Assembly (NCBI GenBank): GCA_020698575.1
Contig: CM036248.1
Span: 13,297,729-13,361,728 of the forward strand
From: Bostrychus sinensis
Taxonomy: Eukaryota > Chordata > Actinopteri > Gobiiformes > Eleotridae
Reading direction: 5' to 3'
DNA length: 64,000 nt
Shown: one piece after another, positions 11,652-21,031 of the stretch
Position numbering within the stretch: position 1 is the first letter of the stretch
Layout: the number at the start of each line of letters is the position of its first letter
The notes under the pieces: model-generated
Databases searched by the model: none
Told to the model about the DNA's origin: nothing
Seen by the model: only the letters and a program-made list of their open reading frames with translations
Translations under genes and position numbers: made by a program

Positions 11652-11827
11652 CTTGCACCACGGTGTACGAGGCTTCGACGGAGGACAGGTTGGTGATGAC
11701 CGTGACGTCGTCGTCCCTGCTCGAGCTCTCAATGTCGATGTTTATGGAGCGCTCGATCTCCCTGTGCAGGCTTGTCACCATTCCCGTGGGGTACGTCACG
11801 TTGGTCAGGCGTCCCTCGCTGTCATAT
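11652..11827 (-). CDS. tenm2: Teneurin exon 22: YD repeats
   Basis: 176 bp, entering in phase 2 (CA|A gives Gln) and leaving with one base. Reads YDSEGRLTNVTYPTGMVTSL, HREIERSINIDIESSSRDDD and VTVITNLSSVEASYTVVQ. Acceptor CCACAG; donor G|GTAAAA followed by an A-run. Confidence 0.96.
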
Positions 11828-13608
11828 CTGTGGAAGAAGATGGAGAGAGTGCAGTGAGAATGAGTGGCAGTATATGGTTGGTGGTGTTTAGACTTGGAGA
11901 TGGGGAAATAACAAGTATGGCATTAAAAAACACATACAAAAATGAAAACGCTAGACGCACTAGGAGAGCTCAGACCTCTGTCAAGATATTAAAGTTTGTA
12001 AATAATTCCTAGATCCAGACAGAGGTCCGAATTGTAATGTTTTGGTGCAAAAGTAATAAAAGACAGACACTAAAAACATGCTATGAAGTTATAAATAAAA
12101 AGAATACAGTAAAAAGCAGGACACATACTTTATATAGAGTTATACAGTGACCAGGCTCCAAAAGTAAAATTCACATACATTTTTCTCATTGACTTTTTGA
12201 AAAATCCGTATATTAAAAGTTCAACAGCTTGAGGGAGGCTACATAGTAACTCATGGCCATAAAACAATTAATTTCACTATAAATACATATCTGAAACTTG
12301 TCAAAAAGCAAAGTTACAAACACATTTTGCTGAATGTTCAAGTTTTTGTTAATCTTTTTGATAGAAATTAATCCTGTTATCATCATGAGTTACCACAGAG
12401 GTGATTAGCCTCTGCCGAGCTTTTAAACTCTTAACATGCAATTTTTCGAAAAGTCTACAGGAAAAACGAATGGAAAATTTTCTTCCAGCACCGGGGGTGG
12501 GGGGGGGGGGGGTGGAGGCAGTCACTGTTGTGTTTTATTAGGCAGTAGCTCAGTAGGTAGAGACATTCGATCCCTGCTACTAGCATTGCATACTGTCATT
12601 GTGTCCTTGGGCAAGACACTTCACCCACCTTGCCTATGTATGAATGTGTAAGTGTGAGATGTGATTGTTGATGGTTGGAGAGGTCATAGGCACAGAATGA
12701 CAGCCATGTCACTGTCAGTCTGTCCCAGGGCGGCTGTGGCTACCGAAGTAGCTTACCACCACCGGCTATGACTGAGGAATGAATGAATAATGGACTAATT
12801 TAAAGCTCTTTGAGAAGTCTGAGAAGCTTGTAAATTGCAAAATAGTTGAGTTCATTCTTTATTTGTCAGAGACTAATGTCAAATACATTCATTTCACAAG
12901 AAAAGAGATGCTTGATTCCAGATTTAGCTACTTGCTACTTTCCATTTAATACAGGCAAACGCAGCTTTAGTTGATCTGATGTCGGCACAGTTTATTATTG
13001 AGATTATGATTATGATTATGTTTTTATACGTTTTGAGAAAAATGATGCAGATCTACAGACAACTTCAGACTGTCTGGGAGTTGATTTTATTGTTTGATGG
13101 TTTTAAACTAGAAAACTGATCATCATTGTTGCTTGGCCCATTAATAACTATGACAAAAAAAAAATCACTAAAAGCCACCTGTAACATGTTGCGTTATGTT
13201 TCTAACAGGATCCACAAAGTAATCTGGATGCACCAAAAGCTTATTGTTATCTCCTTGGCTTATTACTGGCTTTTCTTTAACCATTACTTTTTGTATTGTA
13301 TTGGTAACAGACAAGTAAACAAACAAATTCATGCTGGGAAAACATAATCCTCATTAGCAGAGGTAAAAAAGAGAATTTATGAATTTATGTTTCATTCAAA
13401 TATTAAGGTAGATTTCAATTCAGTTGCAAAAGCTACCACTAGGGGGCAGGAGTACACTGTAGAAAAGCCTTGAAGAGAAGAGACACGGTGAACCCAAATC
13501 AACAGGACTCATTTATATTTTACTTGTGTTGCTTATCGCCTCTAGATAGACAGCAAAGTGGTGCTTGTACAGAAAAACAGACAGACTTTTTCAGTCACAC
13601 CAACTTAC
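11828..13608 (-). other. Intron 21
   Basis: Holds a poly-G run (about 12491-12515) and a plus-strand SINE (12536-12830); the rest is AT-rich without recognisable structure. Confidence 0.75.
12536..12830 (+). repeat. tRNA-derived SINE
   Basis: Head GGCAGTAGCTCAGTAGGTAG resembles a tRNA A box. Then come GTCCTTGGGCAAGACACTTC and a core with GTCAGTCTGTCCCAGGGCGG and CTTACCACCACCGG, and a tail ATTTAAAGCTCTTTGAGAAG. Part of the tRNA head, including the B box, is deleted. Confidence 0.8.
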
Positions 13609-14246
13609 TGGTAAAACGTGGTCCATCCCGTCTCGTCTGCCTTGGTGGCGAGGAGTCCGGTGTTGCCGCTGTAGCCCATCAAAGCCACCTCTTGTCCCAG
13701 CGCTGATACACTTCTTAGCCCTCCAGTTGGGTCCAGTCCTAGGGTCACCACTTGGTTTTCGGGTAACAGGACCAGTCTGAGCAGGCCGGCCCCTCCCCCT
13801 TGTCCTGCGCCGTCTCTTCTGACTTTAACCGTGTTGTTGCAGTTGTCCACCAGCATGCTCAGCTCTCCATCTGGGCCATAGGTGAAGTTGTATAGCGGCT
13901 CTCCTGTCACTAGGCTAATAGTTTGGATATGTTGCCCCTCTCCATTGAACACATATAGCTCTTGCTCTCTCGGTGATGCCACTTCATATTGTGCCGCTCC
14001 TCCGTATCCCACACTGGAGACAGCCGGCCCGGGACGGTTGGCTCTCACTGCCCTGATGCGGATGTTATTGAGGTCCGCGATGAAGAGGGTGCCGTCGGGG
14101 GACACGGCCAGAGACGTGGGGGAGTTTAAGCCAGCGTCCGGGGCATAGCCTTCATCGCCATAAAAGCAGTTGCAGTTGACGTCGTTTTTGCAGTCGCAGT
14201 CTGAGGCAGCGCCAGCCAGCAGCGAGATCTCTCCATTAGTGCTCAC
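13609..14246 (-). CDS. tenm2: Teneurin exon 21: last NHL blade into YD shell
   Basis: Largest exon here, 638 bp, phase 0 in, two bases out. Begins VSTNGEISLLAGAASDCDCK with the Cys-rich NDVNCNCFYGDEGY, then the blade SPDGTLFIADLNNIRIRAV, then VASPREQELYVFNGEGQHI and the first YD-shell strands ending GNTGLLATKADETGWTTFY. Between RRDGAG and LPENQ there is a Gly/Leu-rich run about six residues longer than in human TENM2 as I recall it; a second lengthened spot follows RANRPGP. Both fall at loop positions, so they are probably tolerated lineage insertions. Confidence 0.96.
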
Positions 14247-15642
14247 CTGAGACAGAGCGACAGAGAGAGGAGAGGAGATGTCAGTACAAAGCAAAATATA
14301 CATACATTTTATTTTGTTTAAGAAAAATAGAGATCATGGTTACTCAGGCTTCCTCCCACCATCCAAAAACATGCATGTGTTAGGTGAATAGGTGACTCTA
14401 AATTGCCCCTAGTGGATGAATGTGTGAGTGTGCGTCTGCCCTAGCTGGCCACTGTCCAGGGTATGGCTGTGTAACATTAAACTATACCTTTGTTGCATCA
14501 AAAGAAAGGTTACAATATTACTGGTATTGAATACCAATACCAAGTTTCAATACATAGTGGGAGCTTTAATGTTCCTTTGCATGTATAAACCATAATAAAT
14601 AACACAGAATAAATCATACAAGCTACTGGTTTTAACTTACAGCTAAGAATTTTGCTCCAAAATTGTGCCTTTTATTCAATATTATTGTGTTTTATGATTG
14701 TGGAAGATGAATTAATACACCATAGGTATCAGAAAAAGTATCGCTCAGGTACCAGTGTCAAAAACTAGGTATCATTTAAGAACTGGTATCAAAAAATCGG
14801 AACGGTACCCAGCCCTAGTCCAGGGTGTACCCCGTCTAAGACCCAAAGTTACTGGATAGGCTCCAGTGCCCACACCAAGATGAATGAATGTTAGCCTTTA
14901 CTTTTAAACTCCCATTAATTGCTCAACACCACATTTCAATATTCAATCACTGGCAGTGATTTTGGATAGCTAATTTATACCATGTAGCGTATATAGTTGA
15001 CACTGAGAGTACACCCTCAGTTTGGAGATGTAAACAGGAGCAAGGAAGAGACTAAACATATAATGTTGCTGTTATCTGTACTACTTCAGTTACTATTTAC
15101 ATGTGTGGTCCATAGATGACATTTACGCATTATTCTGTATGTTCCTAGCAGAGGAAGTTGCATATCAGCGCTGGCTAGATCTAGATACACAAATAAACTG
15201 CACAAAAAACATAAATAGTAAAAAGTAAAGCAAGGAAAGATACTGTCAATGCATTTTCCTTGAATGACGCAGAGATAATTGCAGGATGGCATGGTCACTG
15301 AACTCAGACAGAAGCAGACATTTAAGGCTGGCCAAAAGCTTGATTTTGATGTCATGTATTAGGGGAGTTTTACTTTTATATTGAAATAGGAGCATAGCTT
15401 TTAATGTTACTGGATTGACAGATAAAGAACCTTTGGATAGTGTACCTACCAACGGCAAAATTAATACAAGAGGGTTATCAAAACAAAGTCTGGAAACAGT
15501 AAAAGCAACTTCACCGAACAAAGCGCCTGGAGATCTGAAACAATATTAGGGTTTCTACAATACACCCACGCAACCGGACCAGCTGTGCAAAGACAATTCA
15601 TTTTAAAAAAGCCCTACAACAGTTATCTTGTTTATCTTGTAC
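14247..15642 (-). other. Intron 20
   Basis: A common fish repeat (14340-14461 plus 14818-14885, phrases TCCAAAAACATGCATGT and GGATAGGCTCCAGTGCCC) is split by the hAT-like element at 14462-14817. The 15000-15300 part resembles 19240-19640 (GTGGTCCATAGATGAC). Confidence 0.75.
14462..14817. mobile_element. hAT-like MITE inserted in an older repeat
   Basis: Ends TATGGCTGTGTAAC and GGTACCCAGCCCTA are imperfect inverted repeats. The exact duplication GTCCAGGG lies at 14454-14461 and 14818-14825, and joining the flanks restores the older repeat. Confidence 0.85.
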
Positions 15643-15816
15643 CTGTCGAACTCGGTTGATTTTCTTCTCGTCTGTCTCGGCAATGTAGAGGATGCCAGTG
15701 TGAGACAAAGCGATGGCTGTGGCGCTCTCCAAAGCAGCGTGGATAGCCAATTTACTGAGGCTGTAGTCAATACCTGGTACCTGGCAGTGCATGGGCCGTC
15801 CTGCGATGATGCTCAC
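15643..15816 (-). CDS. tenm2: Teneurin exon 20: NHL blade
   Basis: 174 bp, phase 0 to 0; donor CAG|GTACAA, acceptor ATAAG. VSIIAGRPMHCQVPGIDYSL, then AIHAALESATAIALSHTGIL and YIAETDEKKINRVRQ. YSLSKLAIH (rather than HFLLSKVAIH) fits TENM2. Confidence 0.96.
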
Positions 15817-16117
15817 CTTATGGGGCAAAAAACCAAAAAACTAAAAGTTAGTTTAAAAACTTGGGGATATCTAGATACTTGCATAATGAAGAAAGTTTCT
15901 AAAAGGCTACAACACAGCTCGACCTAATTAATCAGTAATAGCGTGACCACTGTAAAACTTCTAATGTGATGGTTTTTCATGAAGAAACTTGTAAAAAATT
16001 TGAACTTTTACGGATAAATTGCTCTAAGAAGGCCTAATTGGGACCCGATCTGTCAGACCCCGCTGTGCGAGTGTCCACCCTTAGGGCTTTTCTTGGTCGC
16101 CTGGCGTTGCTACGGAC
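15817..16117 (-). other. Intron 19 (301 bp)
   Basis: Short intron; its donor GTCCGT departs from consensus at positions 3 and 4. AT-rich, nothing else seen. Confidence 0.8.
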
Positions 16118-16219
16118 CTGGTGGTTCTCAGTGATGCGTAGGATCACATTGTTTTCCAGCACATAGAGGGAGTTGTCCATCGGGTTCACCGCTAAGTCCG
16201 TGGGCCACTCAAGGCGAAC
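16118..16219 (-). CDS. tenm2: Teneurin exon 19: NHL blade
   Basis: 102 bp, phase 0 to 0. VRLEWPTDLAVNPMDNSLYV then LENNVILRITENHQ. Strong acceptor CACAG; weak donor CAG|GTCCGT. Skipping it would keep frame and remove about one propeller blade. Confidence 0.95.
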
Positions 16220-17813
16220 CTGTGAATAGAAGGCAAATAAGGCATAAGACAATGCTGCAAGACAGTGCGCTGAAAGATTGCCAAGGTTCGGACAAGTGTC
16301 TACTTCATTTTTTAAGTGACTGCGGCGCTAATTTGCTTTTCAGCTATTCATTTATCTATGGAGTCTCTAATCTCCTCTTAAATCAGTCTGTCCGTGACCC
16401 TCGGCTGGCCGCTGTCCACACAATTGTCATAGCTCAGCACTCAGAGGGCCATTTTATCATCATCTATTACACCTTTGCTTTTTCTCGACTCTCCTTCATC
16501 TCCTTATGTACTGTGCTGTGCCAACGTCTTAGACAAGGTTTTAAAGAAAGGCTATGAATAAAGAAAGCTGTATCAATGTACAAAGTTAAACAAAATTACA
16601 GAAAAAAAACTCGAAGTTCAGGGGTAAATGCTCTTTCCATTGAGCAACAAAGCCCTTACATCTCACAATGGTAAAGAATCCACTTTAACTTGTTATAGTG
16701 AGTAAAGTTGCGGCCCATGTCTAAAACTGTCTGTACATCACTTTTTAACATTAAAAGGTCATTATTGTTAATGCCATTAACAGAGAAAGTGGCTAATTTG
16801 GTACTGCTACGTCTTACACAAAGAAACAGCACAAAAAGAAACAACATACAAAGCAAAAATGTTGATGCATTCACATTCATGCATTCATTTGACAAAACCT
16901 AGACAACTGCAGGATGGCATAGCACTGAACATAGCACTAGAACTGTAAGGTAAACTGATGTCTTGTATTAGTATTTTGTTAACCAGTGCCCAGACCTGGA
17001 CTCAAACCTGAAGATTTTCTGGTTCAGGGGTAAATGCTTTTCTCATGGAGCCACTAATCATTTGTTCTTATAGTGAGTGAAATTAGTCTCTTTGTATCTC
17101 TGTATTTCAAAGAATACTGTGATTTGGAGCAACACCAAAATTAATAATATCGTTGGCCCAGTGCCAACCTTTCCTAAACTTTATCTCACAAAAATACAAT
17201 TCTGCATTTCTTAAAGTAGTGGTTCCCAACCTTTTTGGTTTTGTGTACCCACACGGGGCCTTGTCCTAGTTTGGACCTGGCTTATTCCTGGTTTAGTCCT
17301 GGTTTAAACCCAGCTTAATCTTATTTTAGTTCTGGTATTAGGCATGGTTTAGTCCTGGTTTAGTCTTAGTTTAGACCCAGTTTGTTGCTGGTTTAGTCCT
17401 GGTTTGGACCTGGCTTAGTCCTGGTTTAGTCTCAGTTTTGTTCTGATTTTAGGTATGGTTTAGTCCTGGTTTAATCTTAGTTTAGTCCTGGTTTGACATG
17501 GTTTAGGCCGAGTTTAGCTCTGGTTTAGACCTGGTTTATTGCTGGTTTAGTTCTGGTTTTATATTTTTTTTTCCTGGTTGAGTTCTAATTTTAGACCTAG
17601 TTTAGACCTGGTTTAGTCCCTGTTTTGTCCTTCTTTAGGGTTACATCCCCCTTAGTCTTTGAAAGCCAAATACAGTATATAAAAGTACTATAAATTATCA
17701 TATAACTCCCTGTCCCGGTCCCCGCACCCCTGGTTGGGAAACACTGTATTAAAGCACTCTTAGTTAGTTTCTATAGTATAGTATATAGTACTATATTGTA
17801 GTGTAGTATATAC
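16220..17813 (-). other. Intron 18
   Basis: Contains a fish repeat with GGTAAAGAATCCACTTTAAC (about 16630-16690, again near 17030-17090, 49730 and 50470) and the hAT-like minisatellite element 17217-17745. Confidence 0.8.
17217..17745 (+). mobile_element. hAT-like element with TTTAGTCCTGG minisatellite
   Basis: Starts TAGTGGTTCCCAACC, ends GGTTGGGAAACACTG. Flanks TCTTAAAG (17209-17216) and TATTAAAG (17746-17753) agree at 7 of 8. The inside is a degenerate 10-12 bp tandem repeat of TTTAGTCCTGG / TTTAGACCTGG units. Confidence 0.85.
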
Positions 17814-17968
17814 CTGGCTGACGTCCATGCTGGAGTCGCAACTCAGTGGCCTCACTGCGGTCAAATCGTTGGCCCCGAGCAGAGTGGAAATGATGCCGTT
17901 CTGGTCCACCTTTCGGATCATGGTGGCGTCCACAAAGTACATGAGGCCGTTTTTATCGACGGCGATAC
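17814..17968 (-). CDS. tenm2: Teneurin exon 18: NHL blade
   Basis: 155 bp. The Gly codon is split with exon 17 (G|GT). IAVDKNGLMYFVDATMIRKV, then DQNGIISTLLGANDLTAVRP and LSCDSSMDVSQ. Donor CAG|GTATAT, acceptor GACAG. Confidence 0.96.
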
Positions 17969-19942
17969 CTGTCAGGGCAGAGAGGATAGACTGTGTCTCA
18001 TGTCATAACTCATAAGCACTGCAGGGGCTACCGGTACACTCTCCAAGTCAATTAAAGTTCGCTCATTGCACCGTCTGGAAAACGAATAGCGGCACTGACA
18101 GGCGAATTGCTCAGTGTTTCATCGGATGAGAGAGAACAAAGTGATGGAATGGGCTCCGGATTTGGGATGAGTCATCGGGATGGCGGAGTTGAGTCCTCCC
18201 ATAGGGCGATTGTAGACTGCAGGCAGATCCTTTAGAAAGATTCGTGTTTTTATAAGAGTGGAAAATGATCCGTTGCGCACCACTTCCTTCCCTCACTATA
18301 CAGGTACTCTTGACTGCCTTTTTTTGTTGCCCTCGTCTTTAAACTTTTCATTTGTTTCCTGTCTTTACCGGTGGTGCAGTGTCAGGCTTGCCGGTCTGTA
18401 ACAGGCAGGCAGGTATTGAGACAGGTGTGTTTGTTCAAAAGGCAAACTGTGCCCCGAAATAACTTTAACAACAGATGGGGGGGTACAGTGAAGGGCACAG
18501 AGTAAATGAGAGGGAGAAATGTGGAGAGGCAACAGGGCTGAGGTGTGACAGGTAAAGAGAATCAGTGGATTATTGTCTCTCACACAAACAACACAAAAAG
18601 TACACCCAGCAGGCATAACATTATGACCACCTGTCTAATATGCAGCCCTATACCTAACACCGGCCAGCTTCAAGCGCTTCAATGAGCCTTGGCTGCCCAT
18701 ATCTCTGTCACTGGTTCAACACTGTTCCTTCCTTGGACCACTTTTGATAAATACTGACCACTTCAGACCAGGACATCCCACAAGAGCTGCAGTTTTGGAG
18801 TTCAGACAATCTGACCCAGTAGTATAGCCATCACCTGGCCTTTGTCAAACTCTCTCAAATTCTTACACTTGCCTATTTTCGGCTACTAACGCATCAACTT
18901 TAAGAATAAAATGTGCATTTGCTGCCTAATATATCTGACCCACTAACAGGTGCCATGATGAAGCATTAATCTGTGTTATTCGCTTCACCTACATACATAC
19001 ATAATAAAAATTCACAATCTCCTTGTGTACACACAGAATGTAGCGCCGCTGACGAGAAATGTGACAACTTTGACAGTTTGGTGTCACTAAGATCCAGTGA
19101 ACCACAAAAATAATCCCGTTAATAAGTTCAACATTAACCTGGTTTATGACCTCCTTCTGTCTCTGTCCTGCTTTGAGGAGATAGTGCAGCGTTTTGTGTA
19201 CAGAGTTATATTTTGAATAGCTCATTCCTTATGGCAGATGAGTGTCAGCACACTCTCAGTTTGAAGAAGCAAACAGGAGCAACGCTGCAAAGACTAATAT
19301 GTATTTAAATGGGTAGAAGGAGGAGAATATACGTTGGTTTGTTCATATGTCTACATTGAGTTTTTTCCTGCTTAAGAGTGATGGATAAGTGTTTTGAAAA
19401 TGTGGTATTTGTTGTCAGCACACTTTTGCAGACAGGTGCAACGACACAGTGACTAAACTGTGTACTGTAAATGAGACCAGTGACATTTTCATATGACGTG
19501 GTCCATAGATGACTACAGTATGTTCCTAAAGAGACATTTGTCATTTCTGGTCTGTTATCTATCGAAAGTGGTCCAAGGAAAAAAATAGTGGTGAATCGGC
19601 ATTGCTGAAGAAGTTCATGCAACTTTAGAAAGTTGTCAGAATACACATTGCACTGCAGTCTGTAGCATATAGGGCTGCATATATTATCAGGTGGTCATAA
19701 TGTTATGCCTGATGGTCCTATTTCTCCTGTCTAATGTTCAAAACTGTGGTGGTGCTGACAATTACCTCCTGCAAAGAAAAAGCCATCAGAGCATCTAATT
19801 CTCCTTTCTACAGCACACTAGACTATCCCTTTAATTGCATTATTAGAGACCGAGTTATTATCTGTGCACAAACCAAGCTTATTTCATGTTCGTGTCATAA
19901 TCAAACCAAATTAAAGCCTGGCGATGGCCCGCCACGGCTCAC
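17969..19942 (-). other. Intron 17
   Basis: Mostly a 1.1-kb element with terminal inverted repeats (18610-19711); the flanks look unique. Confidence 0.8.
18610..19711. mobile_element. DNA transposon relic with ~40-bp terminal inverted repeats
   Basis: The left end CAGGCATAACATTATGACCA continues to TAATATGCAGCCCTA; the right end is its near-perfect reverse complement. The left third contains a sequence widespread in fish (CCACAAGAGCTGCAGTTTTG, CACTAACAGGTGCCATGATG). No transposase frame survives. Family not assigned. A 93-bp derivative lies at 44731-44823. Confidence 0.8.
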
Positions 19943-20172
19943 CTTTGGGGCTCATAAGTGTAGCTTCAGTGGCTTTCCCACCGTCTCCGCAGCGCTCGTC
20001 AAAGGGCAGACACTGCTCCCCCGTCCCGGCCACCACCTCCGCATTGTCGGACAGCAGTCGGCCACCGGCTAATGATCGGACACGGTAGATCCGCCGGGAG
20101 TTGGTGTCAGAAATGAACAAAGCCCCGGATACAGGATCCACCGCCATGAAGTACTTATGGGTGGGGTTGTTA
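19943..20172 (-). CDS. tenm2: Teneurin exon 17: NHL blade
   Basis: 230 bp; completes a Ser codon (AG|T) from microexon B, or directly from exon 15 if B is skipped. NNPTHKYFMAVDPVSGALFI, SDTNSRRIYRVRSLAGG, VVAGTGEQCLPFDERCGDGG and KATEATLMSPK. FDERCGDGG is one residue shorter than FDEARCGDGG, which I recall for human TENM2. Confidence 0.96.
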
Positions 20173-21010
20173 CTGCAGGATGAAAAAAGTAATTTGGTTA
20201 CATTGTGATTTACTACGAGGGATTATTACTTAATATCATAGGAGGAGAAAGTAAAAATCTGCACTCAAGTAAAATTACAAATTACAATAATATGCTACTT
20301 TTAGTGCTACTTCTACTATCACTGCTACCACTTCTGTGTTTCTTGAAAATGAATACTACTAGACATCATCAGAGGTGGAAGAAGTACTCAAATTCTGTAC
20401 TCAAGTAAAAGTACTGTTGCTTCAAAATAATATTGCTCTAGTAGAAATAAAAGTAAAGTATAAAGATACTCAGAAAGAACTTGGACTACTTGGACTTCTA
20501 CTTTTGCTACGATTACTACTGCTGCCACTACTCTTACTACTACTGCCACTGCTACTACTACTGTCACTGTTACTGTTACTAATACTCCTGTGGGGTCAAA
20601 TGTACTACTACAATACTTCACTACTACCACTTTACTTTTTAGAGATTACAAATACCAAAAAATACTACTACTGTCATTACTACTACCACTGCTACCACCA
20701 TGTTTCTTTCTTAAATAACATGGATACTACGAAACATCATCAGAGGTGCATGAAGCAAAATTGTCGCTTAGGTAAAAGTAGTGAGTATAAAGTTTAGTTA
20801 AATAAAAAGTACTTCATGCTACTACTGCTACTTGGACTACCACTGCTACTACTACTATCACTACTACTGTTACTAATACTACTGCGGGGTCAAAAATGCT
20901 TCCCTGCTACTTCCAAAAATCTAGTTTACTTTTGCTACTTTCCACCTCTGCTTCAGATTATTCATGTAAAATACAGTATATAAAAAAAAAAAGTAACTGT
21001 GCTGTTTTAC
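20173..21010 (-). other. Intron 16, directly downstream of microexon B
   Basis: About 20275-20945 is dominated by CTA/TAC trinucleotide repeats on the plus strand, i.e. AGUAGU-rich in the transcript, starting about 60 nt after the microexon donor. It includes fish repeat ends CAGAGGTGGAAGAAGTACTC (20370) and TCCACCTCTG (20941-20950). Confidence 0.8.
20275..20945. repeat. CTA/TAC-rich interspersed repeat, two tandem copies
   Basis: Runs of CTACTACTACTG interleaved with AGTAAAAGTACT phrases. CATCATCAGAGGTG occurs at 20362 and again near 20733, so two related units lie head to tail. Related CTA tracts lie at 35200-35330, 35880-36070, 42200-42330 and (as AGTAGT) 45900-45990. Confidence 0.8.
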
Positions 21011-21031
21011 CTGTGCCGGAAATCTTTGTTC
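21011..21031 (-). CDS. tenm2: Teneurin exon 16: 21-nt microexon (splice site B, propeller)
   Basis: Minus strand: acceptor TTCTGCTTCAAG, 21 exonic bases, donor GTAAAAC. It completes Arg from exon 15 (AG|G), encodes NKDFRH, and leaves AG for Ser of exon 17: ELR-NKDFRHS-NNPTHKYF. Mammalian teneurins have the alternatively spliced seven-residue insert NK(D/E)F(K/R)HS at this very place in the NHL propeller. In TENM2 its presence is known to affect latrophilin binding in trans. Skipping keeps frame and gives ELSNNPTHK. A UGC lies just upstream of the acceptor, as in SRRM4-type neuronal microexons. Confidence 0.93.

Noticed and set aside
20375..20797. 140-codon Leu/Tyr-rich open frame on the plus strand
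   Set aside because: It is the translation of the CTA/TAC repeat; a simple repeat without stops in this frame.
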